DNA of 64,000 nucleotides from Basidiobolus meristosporus CBS 931.73 (Eukaryota > Basidiobolomycota > Basidiobolomycetes > Basidiobolales > Basidiobolaceae). Position numbers and translations under genes: made by a program. The stretch lies in the NCBI GenBank assembly GCA_002104905.1, contig MCFE01000018.1, forward strand, positions 1 to 64,000, read 5' to 3'. Shown here in pieces: positions 53,715 to 64,000 of this stretch (within the stretch, counting starts at the first letter, position 1; every line of letters begins with the position of its first letter). Below the pieces are notes generated by a model. The model was not told the DNA's origin, did not search any database, and worked only from the letters and a program-made list of their open reading frames with translations.

Positions 53715-56519
53715 CCACAGATCCAATCCGGATCATCTGTCAAGATCCTGTTAAGAGACTGTCATAATAACAGCAGCTTGAAATAAGTGACCCTCCTGAC
53801 AATCTTATAAAAAGATCATGACGGTGTTTTGCAAATTTTACAGCCAAATAAGGGGATAAAACTTGACAATTTTTGATTGTTGCTGTGACAATATTTGCAT
53901 GGTACTGTTGTGGTCTTTCAGCGCTCTATTACTATTTTAAGTGGATCCAGTAGGCCAGGACTTCCAATTGCCTTATATGGCAAAAAACTTGAAGGTATTT
54001 TGACGGCCTCACAGCAAGACTCTGATGGCATTTTTTTGGCAGTATAATGGCCTACTGCTGGTTCTGTATTATGCTATTGTACCAATTTACCAAATGGTAT
54101 TTTCTTTTTCTACCTCCCCTTGTGCAATTCATATATTTCACTACAGAATCACCTTTCTTTATTTGCTTACCCACTACTACCTTGGGTATTCCACATATAG
54201 TTCAAGTTGAAAAAAACTATGGCCTCCTGCTTACTAACCTCTACAAACACACACACCTGCTGCAATTGACATACTTCTATCACCTCAACTTTACAGCTTT
54301 TTAGTGTGATACTAACAAAGTTGCCATATACCTTGTACTGCTGGTAGCACATACATCTTGCAAACATATGCTTGGTTGTTGCCACTTCTGCCATGAATTC
54401 CTCCTGAATATTGGCAAAGAACTTCTTGGTATTTAGCCAATATATTCCCTCTCCCTGCTGGATTCTAGTCCCCCTTATAGGTGTGCTCTGGCTTTTGTTT
54501 GTGTGAATTCTGTATTGATTGGTGTAGAAGTTGGCTTGTGACCACAAGAAATCCGGCATATCTTAGTGGAGTTTTCCTGATAAAAATTATTTGCTTGTTG
54601 TACCCAACCCAAATTTGCAATACTTAACTGATTACCCATGCATTGGGGCTGCTTAGCTTCTTAATGCCATAGGCATAGGTGTCTCCATGTGCACATTTGT
54701 CCTCAGTATTTTCCAACTCTTTCTGGCTGTCCTCAATGTACAAACTCATCACATCCATGACAGACTTGAAGGTAATATTCTTGATGAGATTGGGATATGG
54801 TAGTACCTGCTACTTGACTTGTCTTCCTATTTCCCCACACATCTGCTCCATAGGAGACTCCCAAAAGGTGAAGCAAGGCCCAGTATTCTCCACACACCAT
54901 GCAAGATGGAGTAGAGAATGGATACAGTAGCGTCAGACACCTACACATTCAGCTTTATGTTTGTAGTATAGCTGCTCAAATCCCGTCTCAAACTCCTCAC
55001 ACAACAGCTGTGGATGCTTCAAGTTGGCATTGGTGATCCGCTTCTGGATAAGTATTCCTACAATGTCCACATATGACTCTCATTGCTTCCAATGTACTCT
55101 TGGTAGGAATGGCATCAGAACACCACTTGAATAAATACATTTCCTGTTCATCCAGTCTTTGCATTTGTATTACTGCATATGCGTATGAATATTAATTGGA
55201 GCCCGTGAGAAGTACTAAGGGTAGCGGTGTGGTGGTGTAGAGGTACTCCTGGGAGATGCTACACAACTCAAGGTGTGTAAGGTGTCTGATGGGTGCAATA
55301 ACCTCTGGGTCTAAACTGCCGGTGTCTTTGTCAATATGTCTCTATGGTAAAAGCTCCTGCTTCTCTAGCTTCCTAAATGCTCCAAGTGTCTCCAAAGACC
55401 TCTGTGTGTCTTGTGCACTACACTGAAAAGCTCCTTGACGGCAGGGCTGAGATGTACTGTTGAAGGCAGGTGCAGTGATCAACTGCTAATCAATAAGGGA
55501 GAAGTGTTACTGATAGAAGGGATGATTTAATGATGAAGGATTGCCTTCCCTTGAATACTTTTCCTGATTGCCAAGTGACTACTAATGACAAGGTTCTAGA
55601 AGATTCCAGGCATCAGTGGAACTCTAGATGACATCACTATGAGCTAAAAATATGCCAAGAATGTCCTGGAAGGTTCTAAAAGGCACAGCACATCCAATCA
55701 ATCAGGGATCAGTAGCCTGAAACCTTTGTAGCATAGAGATACCATATGTGGTATTTAAATGGTAGGGATGGTTACACAGATTTAGGTCATATGTCATGGG
55801 CACTGACGTGGGTAATTGCCTAATGTAGACACATATACTGTTCACAAAGCTGAGTGACATCTGGGATAACTAATGCTAATAACTAATCAGGTTAAGCATC
55901 ATATGGGGATAATACAAAAAATATGGGTAAAATAAGAATGGGATAATTTTGATAAGACAAAATATGGAGAAGTGTATCATAATAGCTGTAAGAATAAACT
56001 TGTCTGTGGGAGGTATGTTTACCCTACCCTAGTGGATACTTGGTAATATCTTGCCAATTTTATCAAATTTCTCTGGTATCTTGAAGGGCTCATTTAGCTT
56101 GGAATGCCCCATGTATAACTTGGTTATCAGTAAAGAGATATTGTTGAAAAGCAAATGCATTGCTCCCAGAGGAAAGCTTTTGCTCCAACAGATACCCTCT
56201 ATCTTAAGTATCTCCGGTTTCCAATTGATTCCATACTCTAGCCAATGGCTTATAGCTTGCCAACTTTGCTGCAATTGCATGCTTACTTCTGTACATTCTC
56301 TCTGTGGAAAGATGATGTTCTTAGTGCTGGTGTTTGGGTAATAACAATGTCTGTTGTTATAGAGTAAATCCACTGGATCTCACACATTTGACAGCATACC
56401 ATCCATTGTGCCCAGAAAAACCTGCTATCTTGTTGATGGCTGGGGTATCTCCAATGCAGATTATAATATGTACTTTTACATGATTGCCATTTACTGTTAT
56501 CCCACAGGAAAGCATACAA
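53715..56519 (-). pseudogene. CACTA/Plavaka-type transposon relic (tnp2-like transposase)
   Basis: Minus-strand decayed transposase. Near 56,120-56,180 SFPLGAMHLLFNNI matches the FPLDxMHL motif of tnp2/Plavaka transposases. Near 54,830-54,900 ENTGPCFTFWESPMEQMCGE matches the CGPxxxFWxFxxERxxG block of the same family. Stops and shifts are frequent. A 544-bp repeat (55227-55771) interrupts it. The left end (CACAGATCC with GATCC repeats) may be the terminus. The 3' part is duplicated at 30,690-31,572. Confidence 0.6.
55227..55771 (+). repeat. 544-bp dispersed repeat, copy 2 (SINE-like)
   Basis: Second copy of 51731-52274 in the same orientation. It lies within the Plavaka relic. No clear target duplication could be read. 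Confidence 0.6.
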
Positions 56520-56589
56520 AATTCATCCAGCAATGGATACAGGTAGCTATCCAGGTTGGAAGGTGATTTAGGCCCAGATACCAGTGAGA

Positions 56590-56645
56590 CACCATCAGAT
56601 TATTGCTCTAATACCATCAGATTATTGCTCTAATACCATCAGATG
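56590..56645. repeat. short tandem duplication
   Basis: ACCATCAGATTATTGCTCTA repeated twice plus a third partial unit. Confidence 0.7.
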
Positions 56646-56746
56646 GGTGGCAGATTCAGATTGATGAGAATCAGTGCCAGCCTGATTGGCTGGTAGAGTA
56701 CTTGTTTAATGAGAATCCATCAAGTGCCAAAGCAAAGTCTGTTCTT

Positions 56747-57103
56747 TGTATGTAGAGAAGCAGACCAGCAGAAGATATTGGAAGTAACTGGGAGAACATG
56801 TAGATTAAGTGGCTTTTGCTTAGTGATTTATTGAAGGTAGAAGTAGAATATATAGTTATAAATGGTCTTGGCATAACAAACACATCAAATAGGCTTAGGA
56901 AGGTCTTAAGAGTATGAATGCAAAGATCAGGGCTGTTTGAACAACTTTCAGAATATTCATGTTCTGGATACCTAGTATTTTAGTGAAATATTTCAGGTAT
57001 ATACCAATAAGTAATTTGGACAGTATTCTCTAAGACTAGTAGGTAGTGATCTAAGTGACTAGGACAGGTCAATATTTAGGTAGAATTACAAATTTCTATA
57101 ATA
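56747..57103 (-). repeat. copia-1 family LTR (minus), old copy
   Basis: Diverged reverse-complement LTR of the 32409 type (AGATATTGGAAGT, GTTATAAATGGTCTTGGCATAAC, ATATTTAGGTAGAATTAC), followed by CTCCCACTGAAC, the polypurine complement. Confidence 0.7.
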
Positions 57104-58760
57104 CTCCCACTGAACCAAGTGTTCACTCTGGCCTGCGCTAATTTTGACCTAAAATATTTAAAGTTGTCTCTTGCTCACAATAAGGTAAGTATGTAGAAAT
57201 TCATTACATCTACAGGACAATCAACTAAGCTAACTAAGCTATTCTCTATAGTGTAACATCTGAAACCATATCTGACATCTATGTGCTTACTTCTGGCATA
57301 AAAGTTGTAATTTTACTAAAATGTATACATCCTTAATTATCTTGGTATGAGATATAGGCATTTTTGACATATGCTTTAGTCATTGGAATGCTTTCCTAAC
57401 CACAATGCTTCTTTTGTAGCTTTGCAGACTGCTATAAATGCTGCCTCTGTGGTAGAAAATGCTTTGGTTGGTTGCTTTCATGAATTCCATAAAATTGCAC
57501 TATACAGTAAAGAAAATTGTATTTTGTGGTGGGTCTTCTGTCTTCTGGTTTTTGCTCCCAAGAAGTATCAAAGTATCCCATTAGATGCTGCACTGAATTC
57601 TTATGGGTGTATCTTAAGCAGATATCAGCAGTTCCTTTTGGGATCTTAAAACCTTCTAACTGCTACAATATGATAAGATGAATAGTTCTGATTGTGCCAG
57701 CTGTCAACTCCTGCTGAATACAAGATATCTGGACATGTTCCAAGCATAGAGTAAATGAATTGGCAACCCAAGATTGATATGGAAATTTAGGGCTTTCAGA
57801 TGGTTCCAAGCTCTCTTGATTTGGTTGAATATTAATCAAGCTAACATCTGTCTCCATTGGGGTAGCTGCCAGTTAGCTGTATTTAATTTGGTTCTGCTTA
57901 AGTATATCTTGAATATACTTGGACTGGCTTAGGGTAATAATCTGCGTTACTACTAGTGGAGAACTCTATCCTTAATAAGTAACTGAGCTCTCCTTGATCA
58001 GATATCTTGAGATCCTTAGATAAGCTGGACTTAATCTGTTCCTTTATTTCTAAGTTATTAGCAGCTATAATAAGATCATCTACATATAGAGTTGATATAA
58101 CTGGACTTACTCTGACTGGCCTGTGGTAAATACCATAGTTCACAGCACTTCTTTGGAAGCTCAAAGATTCCAAATAAGAGTCTATCTTGCAATTCCAAGC
58201 TCTTGAAGGTTGTTTGCATCCATGTAGAGATTCTTAAGCTTGCAGACCAAATGTGGGTTATCTTAGTCAGCAATTCCATATGCACATTCTCATCAAGTGC
58301 CCCATTTGCAAATGCAGCTTTTACCTGCATCTGATGTATAGAAAATATATACTTGGCTGTAATAGCAAACATTAATCTAGTGGAATAAGACCCAACTACT
58401 TGTGTAAAGTTCTTGCTACAATCATGTCCTTTTGCTCAAGATTACTCTTTTGCCACACATTATGCTTTGTATTTTTTAAATTGAACCATCAGCCTTGCAT
58501 CTTGTCTTGATGATTCATCTGCATTAAATAAATTTATAGATGATTGGTAATATGACTATTCCCAAGTCTGATTTTTCATTACAGCCTGATATTTAGTCAT
58601 TGTAGATGTCCAAATACTTCTCTGAGGGCTATTCAGGGTATATTCTAAAGTGTAAGACTCATCAATATGTACTGAATAGCCATAGGCTAGGCTTGTACTC
58701 TGATTGATATAGTAATTTAGGCTAATTCTAGTGTAGTGGGATTGTCTGGTTTGTGATACT
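57104..58760 (-). pseudogene. degenerate copia-1 family pol
   Basis: Decayed RNase H and RT on the minus strand. RT palm is still readable at 57,898-58,173 (LESLSFQRS, STLYVDDLIIAANN). Beyond 58,380 only scattered homology to the RT start and the integrase-RT linker remains. It is 5' truncated. Confidence 0.72.
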
Positions 58761-58799
58761 CTAACTCTAAGAAGCTTAAAAGTACTGCTTAGCTACTGG

Positions 58800-60980
58800 T
58801 ATACCTCAAGAGACAACTGTTCCATGTACTCAAATGCAAAATGGTGTAGCATAACATGCAAATCAAATAACAGTAGAGATGGGAAAATCTTTGCTGCATG
58901 AAGCAGGAGTTGACTACATATCTTGGACTGGATCTGTTGTTACCATAGACCCCATTGAAAATAGATACCCAACAAGAGCACTATGTGACTCCAAACCCAT
59001 TGAAGCATAAACTTCAGGATCTTTGGCTGTGATGTTTTCTATCACATCCCTAACAAAAACACTCAAAGTTAAAACCAAAAAGTCCAAAAGGGATCTTTCT
59101 TGGCTATTGTGAAGGTACTAGAGGTTATAGTGTGTATAATGGCAAATTCAGACGCTGATCAAGAGCGGAGATGTTGTGTTTGAGGAGAAATCAGGTCTAA
59201 AAGCCAGTAAGATCATTGGCTGGCTACCTGATAGTGCAATCAACACTTATGAAGAAGATATATATCTAATCCAGCCAGAAAAAGAAGAAAGCTTTACCAC
59301 TTACAGATTAGAAGAGATTAACCCTGTTAGAAGTTCTACCAGAGTAAGGAGTGACCCTGGATCTTGATAGCAAACATCCAATGGCAAGGAAGAAGCTTAT
59401 CTTGCCTTATGTACCAAGCCTTGAAATCTGAAACAAGCAACTCAGAGTCCATATACTACTACATGGAAGTACACCACACAGGAAGAGTACCAATCACTTA
59501 TCTGGGCACCCATATGGGAGCTGGTTGATTTAGCAACTGGGCATAAGCCAATAGGATGTATATGGGGCTACAAGATCAGGACAACCTCAAATGGTAAGCT
59601 GATAAGTATAAAGCTAGATTGGTAGCTCAAGGCAATTGCCAGTTCCACTAGACTTTAAGGAAATATTTGCTCCAGTTCCCAAAGTTTACTCCATTAGGAC
59701 AGTTGTAGCCATTGTAGCTATACCCTATCTGGATCTACACCAAATGATTGCCAAACAGCCTCTCAAAATGGGGATCTGCAAAAAGTTATACTTATGGTGC
59801 AAATATAAGGATTTAGTAATCTAGTGACCCCTAAAAGCTGTGCTGACTTAGGAAATTGTTGTATGGGCATAAGCAGGCACCTAAAGCATGGTATAACAAG
59901 ATTAAAAATATCCAGAGGAGATTGGGTTCCTTTCTAGCTCTGCAGATCACATGATATATATCACACAGCTTAAAAAGGATATTATTATTCTGGTATTTTA
60001 TGTAGATGAGGTAGTAATGCTGCAAGTGACCAGGATGCACTTAACCATGCAAAAGTAGACCTCTTCAGCAAGTCTCAGAATGAAAGATCTTGGGAATTGT
60101 GCTATTCCCTTAAGTTGAAGTCAAAGCTGACATACCTATGCCTAAAAGTGTGCTTAATCAGTCCAAGTACCACTGGAGCATTCCTAGAAAGTTCAAAATG
60201 AAAAATTGCAAGCTTGTAACAATCCTCATGGATAGGAACATGAGGTTAAGCATATTTCATTCATTTTCATGAAAACCAACTCAGATATGGACCAACACTC
60301 CCCCTGTCAATCAATTATTGGTAGCCTGTTGTACTTGAAGGTGTCTGCAAGTCTGATATTGCAGTGGCAACTGGAATAGTCAGTATATTTATGCAGAATT
60401 ATGGATCTGATCAAATTGCAGCAGTTAAGCAAATCTTGAGATGTGTTCAAGGTACAACTGATATGCTTCTGGTATACCCTGGAGTAGCTAAAGGGCGTAG
60501 ATTGAATGGCTATAGTGATATAGGCTGGGGCAGGGATTGAATTGACAGATGCTTCACTGTAGGGTATGTATTTATATATACTGGTGCAGCTATTATTTGG
60601 AATTGCAAGAAACAACCAACTGTGGCCATCTCTACAACTGAAACTGAATATAGAGCTACTTGTCAAGCAACTCAAAGACTATATGGTTACAAAAGCTACT
60701 CAATGACTTGATTTTTAGTTTGGATGAGCCAACATGTATTTACAAGGATAGTGAAAGTTGTATTTCATTAGCTAGGAGTCCTACTAAACATGCCAAAACT
60801 ACACACACATATATATAACACCATTTTGTGAGGGAAGCTGTAGAAAACACCTTATTAGAGTTAGTTTACTGCCCAGCTGACAAAATGGTAGCAGACATAT
60901 TGACAAAACCACTAGCAAGGACACAGTTTGCAAATCTCATAGAGAAATTAGGATTAAGAAATTTTTTAGACAAGGGGGAG
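58800..60980 (+). pseudogene. copia-2 pol relic (integrase end, RT, RNase H)
   Basis: Plus-strand copia of a second family. It begins inside the integrase core (TQMQNGVA, then EMGKSLLHEAGVDYI), passes an intact-looking linker (59,176-59,367), a decayed RT (KPIGCIWGYKIRT near 59,545) and the RNase H end (TETEYRATCQAT near 60,640; ADKMVADILTKPLAR near 60,880). Stops throughout. Confidence 0.75.
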
Positions 60981-61269
60981 TGTTGAAACAATAGACCACT
61001 TAGTATCATTCTGCAGCTAAAAATCTGCTCAACAATTCAGGGCCAGTCTTGGTTACTATAGGACTACCCTATAGCATTAACTTTGCGACTTTCTTCCAGA
61101 TGAGTGATTCTAAGATCAGAATGCCCCTTAATGTTGAGAAACTCTCCTCACTCAGTGTTGCAGTAGTGTTACATCTGCAAAGGTATATATACTGAGCTTC
61201 TGTTTTGTAGTATTATGAGTAGTTTGGGGCTTGTTCTACAATGTAGAGGCTGATTATCAATATACAACA
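60981..61269 (+). repeat. copia-2 3' LTR
   Basis: Starts TGTTGAAAC right after the purine tract GACAAGGGGGAG and ends ATACAACA. The inverted ends TGTTG/CAACA fit a copia LTR of 289 bp. Confidence 0.75.
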
Positions 61270-61710
61270 GCTTCCAACATGGTGATACTGGAATAGCTTA
61301 TTTGGAGTTTTATATACCAATAGAAGATCTAACTTTCAATAATATCCTCATTCTTAGGCTCAAAGTATACTGTAGGCGGTGTTTCTCACTTATACCGCAG
61401 TGTTCTGACCTGCTGTGGACTATTGGGCTTATTCATTTTTATGATAACTTTTCCTTATTTTGAAGTCACTATCCTTTCAGAGAGTATATTTCCTAATATT
61501 GGAGTTCTGGGCTCCTCTATAGACCTGAAGGGATGTGATGTAGAATCTCCAGAGGGGTCTTTAGGCCTAAAGAGATGTCTTTAGAATAACAGGGCTTCTT
61601 GTGGTGGTCTATAAAGTGGACTTAACAATAAAGCGGTGCCTAAAGGGGCAATCTTTAGAGTAAAGGGGTTTCTTGAAGGGGTCTCTTATTACAAGTCTTG
61701 GTATAAGAGT
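61270..61710 (+). repeat. copia-2 leader with AAGGGGTG minisatellite, copy 2
   Basis: Continues the homology to 52,610-53,060 beyond the LTR, so the LTR is followed by leader rather than by flank. Suggests a tandem or recombined copy. Confidence 0.55.
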
Positions 61711-62055
61711 TGTAGGGGAATAGGGAGTTTAGCTAGTATTGTATTCACTAAAACTTGAACTGATCTTTATTGTGGTTCCAGCAGCTCCTTATATACATTT
61801 TGCCAGATCAATTGCTGACTAATTGTATTCCCTAATGCAGGTTGTGGCTAATGACTCATGTGATTGCATCATCATCACCCAATAAGATCCTACTTAATAT
61901 ATCTATTTCTGTCTGATAGGAATCTTCTGACTCATTTGCTGACTAATGCTACTGATTTGATAGATAATACTGACATACTGATAACCAAAACATATAACTA
62001 ATTGATTTGACTAAAAACTGATCTAACTTAGACATTCAAGCAGCAGATCATAACA
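61711..62055 (-). repeat. gypsy-3 3' LTR
   Basis: Right edge CATAACA next to the polypurine complement TTCTCCCCTACT. The left edge TGTAGGGG is a guess because the second LTR is outside the window. Confidence 0.5.
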
Positions 62056-62115
62056 TTCTCCCCTACTAAAGTTGAGAGGGTCCTCCTGAATCTCTTTTCT
62101 TGTGATACCAATATC

Positions 62116-64000
62116 TCAATGGTTCAGTATTATCAGCAAGTCTTGCAAGCTGAGTCTGTCTCTATGAACTAAATCTTCCCAGATATTCACTTGTTTATCC
62201 ACTAGTTGGTAAGTTGCAAATGGACATTCCCTGATGATCTTGAATGGTCCTGTCCATTGTGGCTCAAACTTCTTCTGATTGTTGTTTCTTAGCAATACAA
62301 AGTTGCCAACTGTCAATGCTTCTGGTGTTATAGTCTTATCAAATCTCGGCTTTGTCTTTTCTGCACTTTGAGATACTTTGGCCTGTGCCTCTTGTTGTCT
62401 TTGTTCCAATTGCTGGTGTCTACTGGGCTGACTAAGTTCATCTTCTAAGGCATCTGTAAGCTTGGGTTGTGTGAGATCTCCTGGAATCCTTGGTTCATAT
62501 CCATACACTAAGTAAAATGGTGATTGTTGGGTAGTGTTGTGCACTCTAACTCTGCAGGCAAAAAGTGCTTGATCTATATACTCATCCCATCTACTGACAA
62601 CTTCATTTGCATACTTGGTCAGCATTTTTCCAAATAATCCATTAAAGGGTTCAGTGACTCCATTAGTTCTGCGGTGATATGCCGAGGTTTTCAGGTGTTT
62701 AATCTGCTGTATTTCCAGGTAAGCCTCTAATGTCTTTGCCATAAAGTTTGCTCCTCTACCAGATAAGATCTCCACAGGGCATCCAAACTTCATCAGGATC
62801 TCATGGTAAATGAAACTTGCAACTTCTTGTTCACTGGCTATTGGTACAGCTTTAGCAACTGGCCATTTAGTGGCATGGTCAATTACTACTAGGATCCAAC
62901 AGTTGCATTTCCTGGTGGTTAGCAGTCTTCCAACAAAGTCAATTCCCCATCTCTCAAATGGTCTTACAGGCTCCAAAGGGAAGAGTTTGGCAATTCTATG
63001 TGGCTGGCCTTGATTGATTTGGCAGTTTGGGCATGTTTTCACTAGCTTCTCAATATCTTGATTCATTCTGGGCCACCATGCTCTGGCTTTCACAAGGCTA
63101 TAGGTTCCTTCAATTCCAAGATGTCCATATCCATTGTGTAGCTTACGTATTAAATCCAGGCAAGAAACATAAGGGCAATAGGCAATAGGGCTTCCATCAA
63201 CAATTTGGTAGAGAGTTTCATCCTGTACTACAAATTTGCTGGCTGCATCTTGGATTATCTTCTTAATATCTTCATCCACCTCATTAGGAATGGCTTGGTC
63301 CTCCAAGTACTTTGGTAATAGGCTAGGCCAGTTGGATTCATGCACCAAGTTGAGTTGTGCAACTTGATCTAATCTTGATAAGGCATCACCAATTGTATTG
63401 TTTTTTCCAGGGCAGTAGACAATCTCAAAGTCAAATTGCTGAATGTATTCACTCCATCTTTTCATTCTTCTAGAGAGTACCTTCTGAGTAAATATATACT
63501 TCAGGGAGGCATGATCAGTCTTCACAGTGCATTTGACTCCTTCAATATAGCATCTCCATGTCTTCAAACAGTGTATCATAGCAAGCATCTCCTTCCCATG
63601 GACTGGATAGTTTTGTTCTGCTGAGTTCAGTTTCTTGGATTCAAAGGCAACAGGGTAGTCCTTTTCATTGTGTTCTTGGCTCAGCACCCCACCAATTACA
63701 TAATCTGAAGCATCTGTGCACAGAGTGAACTCTTTTTGAAAGTACGGTATTCTTAAGCTTGGCAGTTTGGCAAGTTCATTATTGAGCATCTGAAATGCAG
63801 TCTCACAGGCTATGTCCCACTTGTAGATGTTGTCTTTCTTGAGGATATTGGTTAAAGGGGCTCCAATGCTTGCAAAGGACTTGACAAATCTCCAATAATA
63901 GGATGCCATTCCAAGGAATGATCTGAGCTCTGATATGCTATGGGGCTGCTGCAAATTCTTGATAACTTCTACCTTTTTAGGGTCTAAGGTCACTACTGTG
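62116..64000 (-). pseudogene. gypsy-3 pol (RT end, RNase H, integrase), runs off the window
   Basis: One open frame of 625 codons to 63,993 and beyond. Order: RT thumb (SELRSFLGMASYYWRFVKSF), RNase H (LCTDASDYVIGGVLSQ, KEMLAMIHCLKTW, VKTDHASLKYIF), integrase zinc region (HNGYGHLG, CPNCQ) and core: WGIDFVG, then ILSGRGANF where the second catalytic Asp is Gly, then TNGVTEPFNG with the Glu. The C-terminus (FVLLRNNNQKKFEPQWTGPFKI) has no chromodomain. It is the best-preserved frame of the transposon block, but the integrase would be inactive. Part of a larger element (gypsy-3) of which only this and the 3' LTR are in view. Confidence 0.88.

Overview
The window reads as nuclear DNA of a fungus, most likely an early-diverging (zygomycete-grade) lineage. 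Genes carry many short introns (about 41-80 nt, GT-AG, with one clear GC-AG). The set includes fungal-type complex I and IV subunits, a Ras with a CAAX box, a Pbs2-type MAPKK, Ndc80 and Mon1. Two genes are unusual for Dikarya: a secreted S1 trypsin-fold protease and a Frizzled-type cysteine-rich membrane protein. Placement is an inference; no rDNA or other marker is present.

Region A (1-27,930) is a compact, CpG-rich gene block. In order: UBTD-like ubiquitin-domain protein (-), ARPC4 (-), SSAT-like GNAT (+), RAS (-), COP9 subunit CSN3 (+), complex I 9.5-kDa/NDUFA3-like subunit (+), COX6 (-), COX9 (-), PBS2-like MAPKK (-), FCP1-like phosphatase (+), PEX3 (+), NDC80 (-), MON1 (-), an unrecognised helical protein (+), a BXI1/TMBIM protein (+), an S1 protease (-) and the Frizzled-domain protein (+). 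Exon structures were worked out by hand from splice sites, reading phase and family motifs. Three genes (UBTD-like, COX6, PEX3) need one or two single-base corrections to read through.

Region B (about 27,950-64,000) is a transposon graveyard, AT-rich and almost without CpG. Its core is a chromodomain Ty3/gypsy element (gypsy-1, 31,573-51,730, minus). It has been entered by a copia element (32,409-36,814, TSD TCTAG), a second gypsy (39,760-49,819, TSD GACAT) and a hairpin MITE (50,431-51,163, TSD AAT). The second gypsy holds a two-gene PIF/Harbinger-like transposon (39,861-43,852, TSD AAT), which in turn holds another copy of the MITE (40,141-40,874, TSD ATT) inside its transposase gene. Taking out each insert with one TSD copy restores the reading frame of the host element at every junction checked. 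To the right lie a CACTA/Plavaka-type relic, copia relics on both strands, two copies of a 544-bp SINE-like repeat, and a third gypsy running off the window end.

Many inactivating changes in region B are CpG to TpG/CpA transitions, including two integrase catalytic residues. This suggests cytosine methylation and deamination of transposons in this genome.
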